Positions 15,629 through 24,736 of a DNA stretch of 64,000 bases are shown here, one piece after another. Positions within the stretch are counted from its first letter, which is position 1; each line of letters starts with the position of its first letter. Source of the stretch: CAVSNH01 sp963729275 (GTDB lineage Bacteria > Actinomycetota > Acidimicrobiia > Acidimicrobiales > RAAP-2). Under the pieces are notes generated by a model. It made no database searches. It worked only from the letters and a program-made list of their open reading frames with translations, and was not told the DNA's origin. The stretch covers positions 62,001 to 126,000 of the forward strand of contig CAVSNH010000005.1 of assembly GCA_963729275.1 (NCBI GenBank). The letters are read 5' to 3'. Both the position numbers and the translations under genes were made by a program.

Positions 15629-17235
15629 GCGACGGTGGCCAGATCGGCGGGATCAGAGGGTCCGGCCGGTTCGGTGGGCCCGACCGCCGGTGGTGCCCCC
15701 GGCTGCGCGCTGGGCACGAAGTCCTTCTGGCGGACGAGGACGAAGCCCAGGATCGCTCCGATGAAGGACACTACGGCCCCGATGATCATGAGCTCGTTGA
15801 ACGTGCTCGAGAACCCGATCCGATAGGCGTTGAGCAGCGCGTGACGGGCCGCCGGCAGGGGGATGGAGGTGAGTGCCTCCCTCACCCCGCCCGCTTGGAG
15901 GGCAAGCCCCAACTTGGTCCCACCCTTCTGCACCACCAGCTGCCCGGCTGCGCTGGTGTGCAGGACGGCCAAGGTCTTGGACTGGATCTCACTGGCGAAG
16001 ACGGCGCCCAAGGCGGCGATGCCGGTGGCGATGCCGATCTGGCGGAAGGTGGAGTTGGCCCCCGACGCCATGCCGCTGCGTTGGTAGGGGACGACCGACA
16101 CCGACGCCGAGGCCAGCACCGGGTTGACCATGCCGATGCCGGCGCCGGTGACCAAGAAGCCAGCCAAGAGCTGCGTCCATCCCGACGTCGGGCTGGTCGT
16201 GCCCAGGAGCAGCAGGCCACCGGTCACGAGTAGGAGGCCGGTGCCGAGCAGATATCGGGATTGCAGCCGGACAGTGAGCTTGCCGGCCACGGGAGCGACG
16301 ACGAACGCCATCATCGTGATGGGCAGGAAGCGGATGCCGGCGGCCAGGGGGCTGTAGCCGAGATCGTCCTGGATGTAGAGCGTGATGTAGAGGAAGAGGG
16401 CGAAGATGGATGCGGCCAGGGTGAAGGCAACCACGGACACCCCGCACATGGCCGGCCTACGGAAAAGGGTGAGGTCGAGCATGGGGTCACGCAAACGCCA
16501 CTCGGCCAGCAGAAACACGACGAGGAGCGCGCCACTGCCCACGAACAGCCCGAGGATCAGGGGACTCAGCCAGCCGTCGTAGTTCCCGCGCACCAAGGCC
16601 AGCACCAACATGAACAGTGCCCCGGACAGAGACGCGAACCCGATCCAGTCGATTCGACGTGTGTTCCCCTCTCTGGACTCGGCCACTTTGGCCAAGGTGA
16701 TGACCACGGCGACCACCCCGACCGGCACGTTCACGAAGAAAATCCACCGCCATCCGACCGAGCTGGTCAGTGCACCACCGACGAGCGGACCGATGGCGAC
16801 CGCCCCGCCGAGCACGGCACCGTAGATCCCGAAGGCGGTGCCGCGCTCCTTTCCGTGGAAGGCGGAGGCGATCAAGGCCACCGACGTGGCGAACATGACA
16901 GCGCCGCCGACTCCCTGGACCGCCCTCGAGAAGTTGAGCATCGTCGAGGAGGAGGCGAGCCCACAGACCAGTGACGAGGCCGAGAAGATGACGAGCCCGA
17001 TGGCGAAGATGGCCCGGCGCCCGAACATGTCCCCGAGCACACCCGCGGTCAACAGGAACGCGGCCAGTGTCAGTGAGTAGGCGTCGACCACCCACTGGAG
17101 GTCGCTGAACGACGAGTGGAGCGAACGCTGGATGTCGGGCAACGCGACGTTCACCACCGTGATGTCGAGCAGCAACATGAAGGTGGCGGTACAGACCGCC
17201 ACCAAGGTCCACCACTTGCGGTCCAGCACCGGCAT
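15625..17235 (-). CDS. MFS drug-efflux transporter, DHA2 (EmrB/QacA) type
   Basis: A 536-residue, 14-helix major facilitator. Motifs include LLDITVVNVALPDIQ in helix 1, GxLGDMFGRRAIF (motif A) and a GPLVGGAL stretch (motif C). Such proteins export drugs or toxic metabolites by proton antiport. The ATG at 17235 is preceded by AGAAAGGA; the frame extends further upstream but runs through the operator. Operon with tetR by a four-base overlap, which argues for efflux induced by the transported compound. Confidence 0.9.
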   Translation of the reverse strand: MPVLDRKWWTLVAVCTATFMLLLDITVVNVALPDIQRSLHSSFSDLQWVVDAYSLTLAAFLLTAGVLGDMFGRRAIFAIGLVIFSASSLVCGLASSSTMLNFSRAVQGVGGAVMFATSVALIASAFHGKERGTAFGIYGAVLGGAVAIGPLVGGALTSSVGWRWIFFVNVPVGVVAVVITLAKVAESREGNTRRIDWIGFASLSGALFMLVLALVRGNYDGWLSPLILGLFVGSGALLVVFLLAEWRLRDPMLDLTLFRRPAMCGVSVVAFTLAASIFALFLYITLYIQDDLGYSPLAAGIRFLPITMMAFVVAPVAGKLTVRLQSRYLLGTGLLLVTGGLLLLGTTSPTSGWTQLLAGFLVTGAGIGMVNPVLASASVSVVPYQRSGMASGANSTFRQIGIATGIAALGAVFASEIQSKTLAVLHTSAAGQLVVQKGGTKLGLALQAGGVREALTSIPLPAARHALLNAYRIGFSSTFNELMIIGAVVSFIGAILGFVLVRQKDFVPSAQPGAPPAVGPTEPAGPSDPADLATVA

Positions 17236-17301
17236 CGGCTGGTCCTTTCTCTCGCATACCGAGGAGCCGGCCGGGCCAGGCCGGCGAGCCCCCGGATCCT
17301 T

Positions 17302-17327
17302 TACGATTCGATACGCCCTGTATCGTA
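17302..17327. promoter_or_regulatory. TetR operator: nested palindrome
   Basis: CGATAC-GCCCT-GTATCG (17309-17325) is a perfect inverted repeat, nested in a wider TACGAT (17302-17307) and ATCGTA (17322-17327) pair. It lies about 70 bases upstream of the MFS start, where a repressor would block transcription. Confidence 0.7.
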
Positions 17328-17346
17328 ATTCACGCCGACAACCCAT

Positions 17347-17962
17347 ACATGAGGCGGGCCCCTCATCGCCGGGGCCGGGTCGAGGCCCTGGTCACGGCCT
17401 GCGCACCATCCCGAACCGCGAAGTGTGCAACTCCGGGACTATGGATGACCAAAAGCGGCATCCCGCCAACCTTTAGGTGTCGAAGCCCGATCCGAGGTCC
17501 TGTCTGATGCTGAGGTACGTCCGCCAAGGGTCAGGACGAAGAGGGTGTGCCGGGAACGGGCTTGATCGACGGGGGCACACCCAGCCCGGACGGGATCGCC
17601 CACGGCCAAGGGGTGAGGGCCGGGCTCTCGTGTGAAGCCGTGGCCTGTGTTCGGACGGAGGCGGTCCGGAGCCGACGACGGCGCGCCGTACACCCCCCTT
17701 GGGGAGGAATTCCTGCCAAACTGTGCACCCTTCTTGAGCCTCGACCACATGACATGTCAAGCCGGCACGAGATGACGACCATCAGTCGCACCCCTGGCCA
17801 CCGTCGGGCGAGGGTTCATGAGGGGACATCGGCGGGAGTGGATGCGGCCGCCCCGGTGGAACCCGGGTTTCTTCGAATGGTGGGTGTACGGGAGCAATGG
17901 CGGTGACCTATCCTGGTGGGACAGGGGAGCGCAAGTTCCGCATGCGCATCAGGGGGGCAGGA
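17347..17962. other. Intergenic region, no supported gene
   Basis: About 600 bases between the MFS operon and the GH43-like gene. Open frames here lack family resemblance or a good ribosome binding site. The only structure I see is a ten-base palindrome TGACATGTCA at 17750-17759 and AGGAATTCCT around 17705; they could be regulatory. Confidence 0.5.
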
Positions 17963-19105
17963 ATGCACAAGCGTCTCGCGACGTGTGCGAGGCGACGGTG
18001 GCGTGAGCCACGCAGCAGGGTGTCGCGCACAGAACTGGTACTACTCGCGGTGGCGTCGCTCGTGCTTGCCGGCGGTGGGATTCTCGCCTCATCGGCCGCC
18101 ACCGCCCATCCGGCCAGTGGCGCCGTTGGCTACGAGCCACCCCGCGCCCGGACACCTGATGCACCGGCCGCCATCATCGCGAAGGTACGGGGCACGGACC
18201 TTTCCGGAGGCACGTTGGACGTCGACAACGGCAACTACTTGCTGTTCAGCTCGACGGCGTTCGGCAACCAGCGGGACAACGTCCCACTCATCGTGGGCAG
18301 GCCGGGCGACTGGTCGGCGCCGGTTGATGCGCTCCCTGTCCTCCCGTCGTGGGCCCTGCCGGTCACACAGGGTGGAACGACCTGGCAACCCCAGGTCGAT
18401 CGCCTCGGATCACACTACGTGCTCTACTACTCGGCCACTGTCCGTGACACGCGTCCTTTGATCCACTGTCTCGGGACCGCTACTTCAGCGACGATGATGG
18501 GTCCCTACGTGCCCTCCGCGCTGCCGATCGTGTGCCAGACCAACCAGGGCGGCGACATCGATGCCGAAATGGTTATGGACAACACGTCGTCGGTGTCCCG
18601 GCCCTACCTCGTCTGGAAGAGTGACAACAATTCGGGACACGACCACGGTACGGACCGCATCTGGTCGCAGCAGCTGGCTGCGAACGGCCTCCGCGTGGTG
18701 GGGTCCCCGACCGTTATCTACGGAACCGACGTTGCCCCCGCGTGGGCCCGACCCATCGTCGAAGCGCCGCAAATGGTCTCGTCGCCGTTCGGCGGTTGGT
18801 GGTTGTTCTATTCCGGTGGCGACGGCTTCACCACCCCGAGGTACGGCATCGGTGTGGCCAAGTGCGAGTCGATCACCGGGCCCTGCACTCCGGTCGGCAC
18901 GAAGCCCTTGATCATGACAAATCGGCAAGGAGTGGGCCCCGGCGAGGAGACCTTTTACCGGACGGCGGGCTCTGATTGGCTGCTCTACGACCCCTGGCAC
19001 TCCGGAATCGCCTTCAAATGGTTCCGACCGATCGCTGCGGCACGGATCGGCTGGACACCGGCCGGGCCGTATGTGGCCGAGGCAGGTTCGTTCCCTTCGC
19101 CCTGA
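17963..19105 (+). CDS. Secreted glycoside hydrolase family 43-like protein
   Basis: A 380-residue exported protein: a basic N-terminus and a hydrophobic helix (LVLLAVASLVLAGGGIL) form a signal peptide or anchor. The rest looks like a five-bladed propeller hydrolase: WQPQVDRLGSHYVLYYSA, DIDAEMVMD, VEAPQMV with the probable acid Glu, and GGWWLFYSGGDG. These are typical of GH43 arabinanases and xylosidases acting on plant or microbial polysaccharides outside the cell. ATG 17963 has a GGGGGG box six bases upstream; an ATG at 17897 is possible. Specificity is not deducible. Confidence 0.75.
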   Translation: MHKRLATCARRRWREPRSRVSRTELVLLAVASLVLAGGGILASSAATAHPASGAVGYEPPRARTPDAPAAIIAKVRGTDLSGGTLDVDNGNYLLFSSTAFGNQRDNVPLIVGRPGDWSAPVDALPVLPSWALPVTQGGTTWQPQVDRLGSHYVLYYSATVRDTRPLIHCLGTATSATMMGPYVPSALPIVCQTNQGGDIDAEMVMDNTSSVSRPYLVWKSDNNSGHDHGTDRIWSQQLAANGLRVVGSPTVIYGTDVAPAWARPIVEAPQMVSSPFGGWWLFYSGGDGFTTPRYGIGVAKCESITGPCTPVGTKPLIMTNRQGVGPGEETFYRTAGSDWLLYDPWHSGIAFKWFRPIAAARIGWTPAGPYVAEAGSFPSP

Positions 19106-19255
19106 GGGGTGCGTCAGTAACTCGGAGCAGGCGGCGTACGATTGAGGTGAGCTCGAAATGAGGGGTAACGGCCTGCTTGAGTCGATCGGCTCCGGTCGGC
19201 CGACGCATCGGCTGGACGATCCGGCGGGATCGGCGTGGGCCGTGCCGAAGGATGA

Positions 19256-20362
19256 GTGTCGAAGATGCGCAACACGATGCGAGATGGGCGTTCGGGGTCC
19301 CGGCTGAAGTCGACGCTGATCGTCGTCGGCACTCTGTTTATCGGAGCGATGATCGGTGTGGGCGCCGTGAAGGCGTACCACAAGGTCCGTGGCTCGTCGG
19401 CGGCCCAGTCGGGCGCGATCGCCCAAGCCTCGGCTGGCTACGGCTTGTCGGCGCCGATATCGGCAACGGTTGCCGGACGCGATCTGTTCGTCGCCAACCA
19501 ATCCGGTAACTCGGTGAGTGTGGTCAATGCGTCGACCGGCGCCCATGTGGCCACCGTCTCCGGGTCATCGTTCGATCTGGATCAGCCGACCTCCATCACG
19601 AACGTGGGGCCCGATGTCTTCGTGGCCAATGGTGCGGGCGACTCCGTGACCGAGTTCGGCGCCGCCGACCGTGCTCCCGTCCGGGTCATCACCGGGCCGC
19701 AGTTTCATTTCTCCGACCCGATTGCGTTGACCGTTGATGCGAACGAGCTCTTCGTGCTCAGCGCCACCGGCGCAGTCACCGGCGTCTCTGCGGTGACGGG
19801 CGGACTTTTGGGTGTGGCCACCGGACCTCAATACGGGTTCCGTGCACCCTTGAGCCTCGCCGTCTCCGGGAGCAATCTGTTCGTGACCAACAGTGCGGGG
19901 GACTCGGTGTCCGTGATCGACGCCAGCACGTTCGGACTCGTCAAGCTGCTCGAGGGACCGCAATATCGGTTCAGCACACCGACCGCAGCCGTCATCCACG
20001 GTGGCGACCTCTGGGTCACCAACAGGACGAGTGACTCTGTGACCCAGGTCTCGGCCAGCACCTTCAACGTCATCCGGGTGATCGTCGACCACACCAACCT
20101 CCCGACGCCCGGTCCCATCACGGCCGGTGACGGCTACGTCTTCACCCTGAGCCCTCCCGGGGTCTCTCCGATGGTGAGCCAGATCGATCCGACCAAGGGC
20201 AAGGTCAACTGGATGATGTGCAACGGGAACGGCCCCTACCTGTTGGCCAATCCGCAAGCGGTCGTCGTGGCCGGCAGCAATCTCTGGGTCCTGAACAAGG
20301 ACAGCAATTCCCTGACCGAGATGGACACCGACACCGGGGACCTCATCCGCACCATCTCGTAG
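19256..20362 (+). CDS. Membrane-anchored beta-propeller (YVTN-like) protein
   Basis: A 368-residue protein with an N-terminal transmembrane helix (about 18-39) and six or so repeats of the form (D)LFVANxxGxSVSVVDASTG, the pattern of YVTN/NHL-type seven-bladed propellers. Repeats carry a shared xGPQYxFxxP segment. It is probably extracellular and may bind ligands or proteins; no catalytic residue stands out. GTG 19256 has GAAGGA upstream, and ATG 19265 is an alternative. It follows the GH43-like gene by 150 bases on the same strand, suggesting a shared surface function. Confidence 0.7.
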   Translation: MSKMRNTMRDGRSGSRLKSTLIVVGTLFIGAMIGVGAVKAYHKVRGSSAAQSGAIAQASAGYGLSAPISATVAGRDLFVANQSGNSVSVVNASTGAHVATVSGSSFDLDQPTSITNVGPDVFVANGAGDSVTEFGAADRAPVRVITGPQFHFSDPIALTVDANELFVLSATGAVTGVSAVTGGLLGVATGPQYGFRAPLSLAVSGSNLFVTNSAGDSVSVIDASTFGLVKLLEGPQYRFSTPTAAVIHGGDLWVTNRTSDSVTQVSASTFNVIRVIVDHTNLPTPGPITAGDGYVFTLSPPGVSPMVSQIDPTKGKVNWMMCNGNGPYLLANPQAVVVAGSNLWVLNKDSNSLTEMDTDTGDLIRTIS

Positions 20363-20664
20363 GCGCATCTGGTTCGCCCTTGGCACCGTGCGTTGCGGGC
20401 GGCCGGCTCTCCAGAACCTCTTCCCGTCCCTGTGCGGGAGGCACCATGCCGCGGTTGGATCGCCGGCCACCGTCGACATGTCGCCATGCCACCGGCGAAC
20501 CGTGGCCAGCTGCTCGTGTCGACCATGAAATCTTCTACTGCCTTGCCGTGATGTCCATCGGCCCGTGAGGTCATGGCTCCCGGCATCGCGGCTGGCGCCC
20601 TGGGATGGGTGCGGCCGTCCGCGGAGGCCGGTGTCTGCCAGCTGGGCCTCTCTATCATGACGGG
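20363..20664. other. Intergenic region, nothing recognised
   Basis: About 300 bases between the propeller gene and pfkA. I see no gene, RNA or clear hairpin. Confidence 0.5.
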
Positions 20665-21714
20665 ATGCGGATCGGGGTCCTCACCGGCGGTGGCGACTGT
20701 CCGGGACTGAATGCTGTCATCCGGGCCGTGGTCGTCGGTGGCGCCATCCGTCACGGCGATGAGTGCATCGGCTTCCTCGACGGGTGGCTCGGTGTCCTCG
20801 AAAACAACTCGATCCCGCTCACCGTCGAGCAATGCCGGCCCATCCTGACTAAGGGAGGGACGATCCTGGGCTCGTCGCGCACCAACCCTTTTGTCACCCA
20901 CGATGGGCCGGATCGTGCCCTGGCCACGATGCAGACGCAGGGCCTCGACGCCCTGGTGGCCATCGGCGGGGACGACACGTTGGGGGCAGCGGAGCGGCTG
21001 CAACAACGAGGCCTCCCAGCCGTTGGTGTGCCCAAGACAATCGACAACGACCTATCGGGAACGGAGGTGACCTTCGGCTTCGACACGGCGGTTCAGATTG
21101 CCACCGAGGCCATCGATCGCCTGCAGACCACCGCGGAGTCCCACCATCGGGTCATCGTCTGCGAGGTGATGGGCCGCAACGTCGGCTGGATCGCCACCTA
21201 TGCCGGCATCGCCGGGGGGGCCGCTGAGATCCTGATTCCCGAAGTAGCGTTCTCCCTCGAGGCCGTATGCGATCGGCTGCGGAAGCGCCACGCCGAGCAG
21301 AACTTCTTTTCTACCGTCGTGGTCGCCGAGGGGGCCCGACCCGCCGATGAGGAAACGGCGGCGATGTTCAGGCGCATGGGTGGATCGGAGACCACCGACC
21401 AGTTCGGCCACGTCCGACTGGGCGGGATCGGCGCCTTCTTGGCCGAGGAGATCGAGCGGCGGACCGGCTTCGAGGCCAGGGCGACGGTACTCGGTCACAT
21501 TCAGCGAGGCGGTTCACCAACGGCATTCGATCGTGTCCTGGCCACCCGGTTCGGGGCAGCCGCACTGGCGGCGGCACACGACCACGACTTCGGAAAGATG
21601 GTGGCATTGCAGGCCGGGGAAATCGTTCGGATCCCATTGCACGCCGCGGTGGGCAAGCCCAAGCGGGTCGATGCTCAGCTCTATGACGAGGTTGCCGCCC
21701 TCTATCTGGGCTAG
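20665..21714 (+). CDS. pfp: 6-phosphofructokinase, predicted pyrophosphate-dependent
   Basis: A 349-residue PfkA-type enzyme catalysing fructose 6-phosphate to fructose 1,6-bisphosphate. Substrate motifs are intact: TGGGDCPGLN, PKTIDND, MGRN(V)GW and a HIQRGG segment. At the two residues that set phosphoryl-donor choice it has Asp104 (GGDDT) and Lys124 (PKTIDND), the pyrophosphate-dependent pair, where ATP enzymes have Gly at both. It should therefore be reversible and use PPi. The ATG at 20665 starts the canonical MRIGVLTGGGDCPG. It stands alone between secreted-protein genes. Confidence 0.88.
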   Translation: MRIGVLTGGGDCPGLNAVIRAVVVGGAIRHGDECIGFLDGWLGVLENNSIPLTVEQCRPILTKGGTILGSSRTNPFVTHDGPDRALATMQTQGLDALVAIGGDDTLGAAERLQQRGLPAVGVPKTIDNDLSGTEVTFGFDTAVQIATEAIDRLQTTAESHHRVIVCEVMGRNVGWIATYAGIAGGAAEILIPEVAFSLEAVCDRLRKRHAEQNFFSTVVVAEGARPADEETAAMFRRMGGSETTDQFGHVRLGGIGAFLAEEIERRTGFEARATVLGHIQRGGSPTAFDRVLATRFGAAALAAAHDHDFGKMVALQAGEIVRIPLHAAVGKPKRVDAQLYDEVAALYLG

Positions 21715-21897
21715 TTGCGGTGATCACGCGGTAACTGCGACGGCGATGCCCGGCCTGCGAGCCGTCCTCGGACGCCGCGCCGACGCCCTGCATGATTCTC
21801 TCGCTGTGTCGGTTTGATTCGGATGCCAACTGGGTACAAGCCCGCCAATTATCTCGGAAGTCTGACGTGGAGAGGGAACCTGAGGGGGGGTTGGGCC

Positions 21898-23415
21898 ATG
21901 ATGGAACGAAGAGCTCTGGCGCGGGCTCCGTTCATCCGCATCCTGGTCCCGGCGATGCTCATCACTGCCCTAGCGGTGGGGGTGCTGGAACCGCTGACGA
22001 GCCAGCCGGCTGGGGCCGCCGTGCTCGTGGCTATCACTGTCTCGCCGACGACCGCTTCCGTTGCGGCAGGCGATACCCAGCAGTTCACCGCAACCGGTCA
22101 CTACCTGACCGGGCCCACTCAGAACCTGACCGACTCGGTGACCTGGTCGTCGTCGTCGTCCTCGGCCACCATCTCCAACGCCTCGGGCTCCCAGGGACTG
22201 GCCACCGGCGTGTCGACCGGGGCGGTCACCATCACGGCCAGCGATCCCTCGGCCACCCTGTCGGGGACGGCTGCCCTCGTCGTCACCCCGGCCGTGTTGG
22301 TCGCCGTCACCGTCTCGCCCGCCACCGCCTCGGTGGCCGCCGGTGACACCCAGCAGTTCACGGCCACCGGCATCTACTCCGACACGAGCACGGTCGACCT
22401 GACCGACTCGGTGACCTGGTCGTCGTCCTCGTCCTCGGCCACCGTCTCCAACGCCTCGGGCTCCCAGGGACTGGCCACCGGCGTGTCGACCGGGGCGGTC
22501 ACCATCACGGCCAGCGATCCCTCGGCCACCCTGTCGGGGACGGCTGCCCTCGTCGTCACCCCGGCCGTGTTGGTCGCCGTCACCGTCTCGCCCGCCACCG
22601 CCTCGGTGGCCGCCGGTGACACCCAGCAGTTCACGGCCACCGGCATCTACTCCGACACGAGCACGGTCGACCTGACCGACTCGGTGACCTGGTCGTCGTC
22701 CTCGTCCTCGGCCACCGTCTCCAACGCCTCGGGCTCCCAGGGACTGGCCACCGGCGTGTCGACCGGGGCGGTCACCATCACGGCCAGCGATCCCTCGGCC
22801 ACCCTGTCGGGGACGGCTGCCCTCGTCGTCACCCCGGCCGTGTTGGTCGCCGTCACCGTCTCGCCCGCCACCGCCTCGGTGGCCGCCGGTGACACCCAGC
22901 AGTTCACGGCCACCGGCATCTACTCCGACACGAGCACGGTCGACCTGACCGACTCGGTGACCTGGTCGTCGTCCTCGTCCTCGGCCACCGTCTCCAACGC
23001 CTCGGGCTCCCAGGGACTGGCCACCGGCGTGTCGACCGGGGCGGTCACCATCACGGCCAGCGATCCCTCGGCCACCCTGTCGGGGACGGCTGCCCTCGTC
23101 GTCACCCCGGCCGAGCTCGGGCCTTCAGTGACCACGACGCCCTCATCCGGACCAAAGCGGATCTTGGTCCTCGTCCAGGGCGCCAACTTTGTGCCCGATC
23201 AATCGGTCACGGTCACGTATGTGTCGAAGAAGTTCAGCACCGTTCTGTGTGACGCGACGGTTGGATTGGACGGGACATTCAGCTGCTCTGGAAAGATCCC
23301 GGCTGGGCGTCATAGTGGCCGCCGGGGTGTCCATACCATCGTGGCGACATCGTCGTCGGGCGCCGGAGCGAAAACGAGCTTCACGGTGACCAAGAAGCAC
23401 CGGAAGTCAACGTGA
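21898..23415 (+). CDS. Secreted Big_2-type Ig-repeat protein
   Basis: A 505-residue exported protein: signal peptide to about residue 41 (LAVGVLEPLTSQPAGAA), then four 91-residue bacterial Ig-like (Big_2) domains with the pattern VTVSPATASVAAGDTQQF and GAVTITASDPSA, then a C-terminal beta domain and a Lys/Arg-rich end. Such proteins are adhesins or cell-wall stalks. The domains are encoded by 273-bp direct repeats that are almost identical in DNA. ATG 21898 has GAGGGGGGG upstream. No sortase motif is visible, so anchoring is unclear. Confidence 0.8.
   Translation: MMERRALARAPFIRILVPAMLITALAVGVLEPLTSQPAGAAVLVAITVSPTTASVAAGDTQQFTATGHYLTGPTQNLTDSVTWSSSSSSATISNASGSQGLATGVSTGAVTITASDPSATLSGTAALVVTPAVLVAVTVSPATASVAAGDTQQFTATGIYSDTSTVDLTDSVTWSSSSSSATVSNASGSQGLATGVSTGAVTITASDPSATLSGTAALVVTPAVLVAVTVSPATASVAAGDTQQFTATGIYSDTSTVDLTDSVTWSSSSSSATVSNASGSQGLATGVSTGAVTITASDPSATLSGTAALVVTPAVLVAVTVSPATASVAAGDTQQFTATGIYSDTSTVDLTDSVTWSSSSSSATVSNASGSQGLATGVSTGAVTITASDPSATLSGTAALVVTPAELGPSVTTTPSSGPKRILVLVQGANFVPDQSVTVTYVSKKFSTVLCDATVGLDGTFSCSGKIPAGRHSGRRGVHTIVATSSSGAGAKTSFTVTKKHRKST
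22021..23112. repeat. Four tandem 273-bp repeats encoding Ig-like domains
   Basis: Units start at 22021, 22294, 22567 and 22840. Units 2-4 look identical apart from isolated bases; unit 1 differs mainly in its first half. The unit is exactly 91 codons, so copy number can change without a frameshift. Confidence 0.9.
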
Positions 23416-23577
23416 GTGTGACAAGGACCTCGGAAGCCCGTGATCAGGGATCGACTACCGACGAACCGTTGAGAGCCTGGAACGAGATAAGTTCCGAAGG
23501 GAGCTTGCGCGACGGCCGTGGAACACGGATGAAGATAGTTGCCGTCCTTCCGGTAGGCGTGCTCGTATGTAGCGCTG

Positions 23578-24285
23578 ATGACGCGTGCATGGATGAGCTG
23601 GAGTAGTGGCAAGGACAGTACCTACGCCCTGCACGAGGTCCGCCGCGATCCGACCGTGGACGTCACAGGGTTGCTCGTGACCATGAACATGGCTGCCGAC
23701 AGGGTGGCCATGCATGCTGTCCGGCGATCCCTGATCGAAGCACAGGCAGATCGGTTGGGCCTTCCGCTGCACCTTGTGGAGATTCCTTCGCCCTGTCCGA
23801 ACGATGTCTATGAGCGTCGGATGGACGAGGCAATGAACGCCGCGGCTCGAGAAGGCGTCGAGGCCGTGGTATTCGGCGATCTCTTCCTGGACGACGTTCG
23901 CGCCTACCGAGAGCGGGCGTTGGCCGATATCGAAGTGAGGCCCCTCTTTCCGCTCTGGGGACGGCCGACAGGAGAGTTGGCCCGCGAGATGATTGCCAGC
24001 GGAATCCAAGCCGTGCTGACGTGCGTCGACCCAGCGAAACTGCCGTCGCCATTCGTGGGTCGTAGCTTCGATCAGCAACTCCTCGACGACCTACCCCCGG
24101 ATGTCGACCCGTGTGGAGAGCGAGGCGAGTTCCACACGTTCGTTTGGAATGGACCGGGTTTCACGAGCTCGATCGACGTTCGAACCGGTGACATCGTTAC
24201 CCGTGACGGTTTCGTGTTCTGCGATGTCTTGCCCACCCAGCCCCGAAGTCCCGACAACCAAACCGAGGACGCGACACAGCCTTGA
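23578..24285 (+). CDS. PP-loop ATPase of the DUF71/diphthine-ammonia ligase family
   Basis: A 235-residue adenine-nucleotide alpha hydrolase-fold protein. The PP-loop is SSGKDSTYAL at the start; the family signature DPCGERGEFHTFVW is present near residue 180, with VVFGDLFLDDVR in between. In eukaryotes the family (Dph6) amidates diphthine, but bacteria lack diphthamide, so the bacterial substrate is unknown, probably an ATP-dependent amidation. The ATG at 23578 has no strong ribosome binding site; an ATG at 23593 is possible. Confidence 0.8.
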   Translation: MTRAWMSWSSGKDSTYALHEVRRDPTVDVTGLLVTMNMAADRVAMHAVRRSLIEAQADRLGLPLHLVEIPSPCPNDVYERRMDEAMNAAAREGVEAVVFGDLFLDDVRAYRERALADIEVRPLFPLWGRPTGELAREMIASGIQAVLTCVDPAKLPSPFVGRSFDQQLLDDLPPDVDPCGERGEFHTFVWNGPGFTSSIDVRTGDIVTRDGFVFCDVLPTQPRSPDNQTEDATQP

Positions 24286-24465
24286 ACCTGACGTGACGCT
24301 CCGACCCACCGTCGAAACAGGGTTGCTTCAGGTGCCGGGTTGTCGCTCTTGTCGCTGTCGATCGTTGCCGAAGCCGTCGATCACACCACCAGCACGTGGC
24401 CGATCAATGGGATCCAGCTCACCGTGCACGCCGGTGCGGGCTGTCCCCATCGAGACTTGGCGCAG

Positions 24466-24729
24466 GTGAGTACCGAGGGCGCCGAGCGGCGTGGGTCGGG
24501 TAAACCAACCGAAGAAACGCCTGGCCAACCCGCCTCCGCTGCTGCCCAGACGGCGCACGACGCTGCGGTAGCGGCCGGACGCGACCTCTATGCCGATCCT
24601 GAGACGGGCTATTTCGTCTTCACCTCCCCGGCCCTGGCTCTTCGGGGCTTTTGCTGTGGCAGCGGGTGTCGCCACTGTCCCTATCCCGCGGACGAGCAGC
24701 GCCGTGCCGGACGCCCGGGCGCGGGATGA
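24466..24729 (+). CDS. DUF5522-family small cysteine protein
   Basis: The C-terminal half (GRDLYADPETGYFVFTSPAL, then GFCCGSGCRHCPYP) matches the DUF5522 family: a short domain with four cysteines in CCGxGCRHC order, probably metal-binding, function unknown. The N-terminus is low complexity and the start is uncertain; GTG 24466 is one choice, and the frame is open further upstream. It lies seven bases before the BtuF-like gene and is probably cotranscribed with it. Confidence 0.65.
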   Translation: MSTEGAERRGSGKPTEETPGQPASAAAQTAHDAAVAAGRDLYADPETGYFVFTSPALALRGFCCGSGCRHCPYPADEQRRAGRPGAG

Positions 24730-24736
24730 TGGAGGA

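Noticed and set aside
17473..17906. Small genes in the 17.4-17.9 kb gap
   Set aside because: Several short frames on both strands have no motif, no good ribosome binding site and unusual composition.
22021..23112. CRISPR array
   Set aside because: Repeats are 273 bases, contiguous and coding; there are no unique spacers or cas genes.
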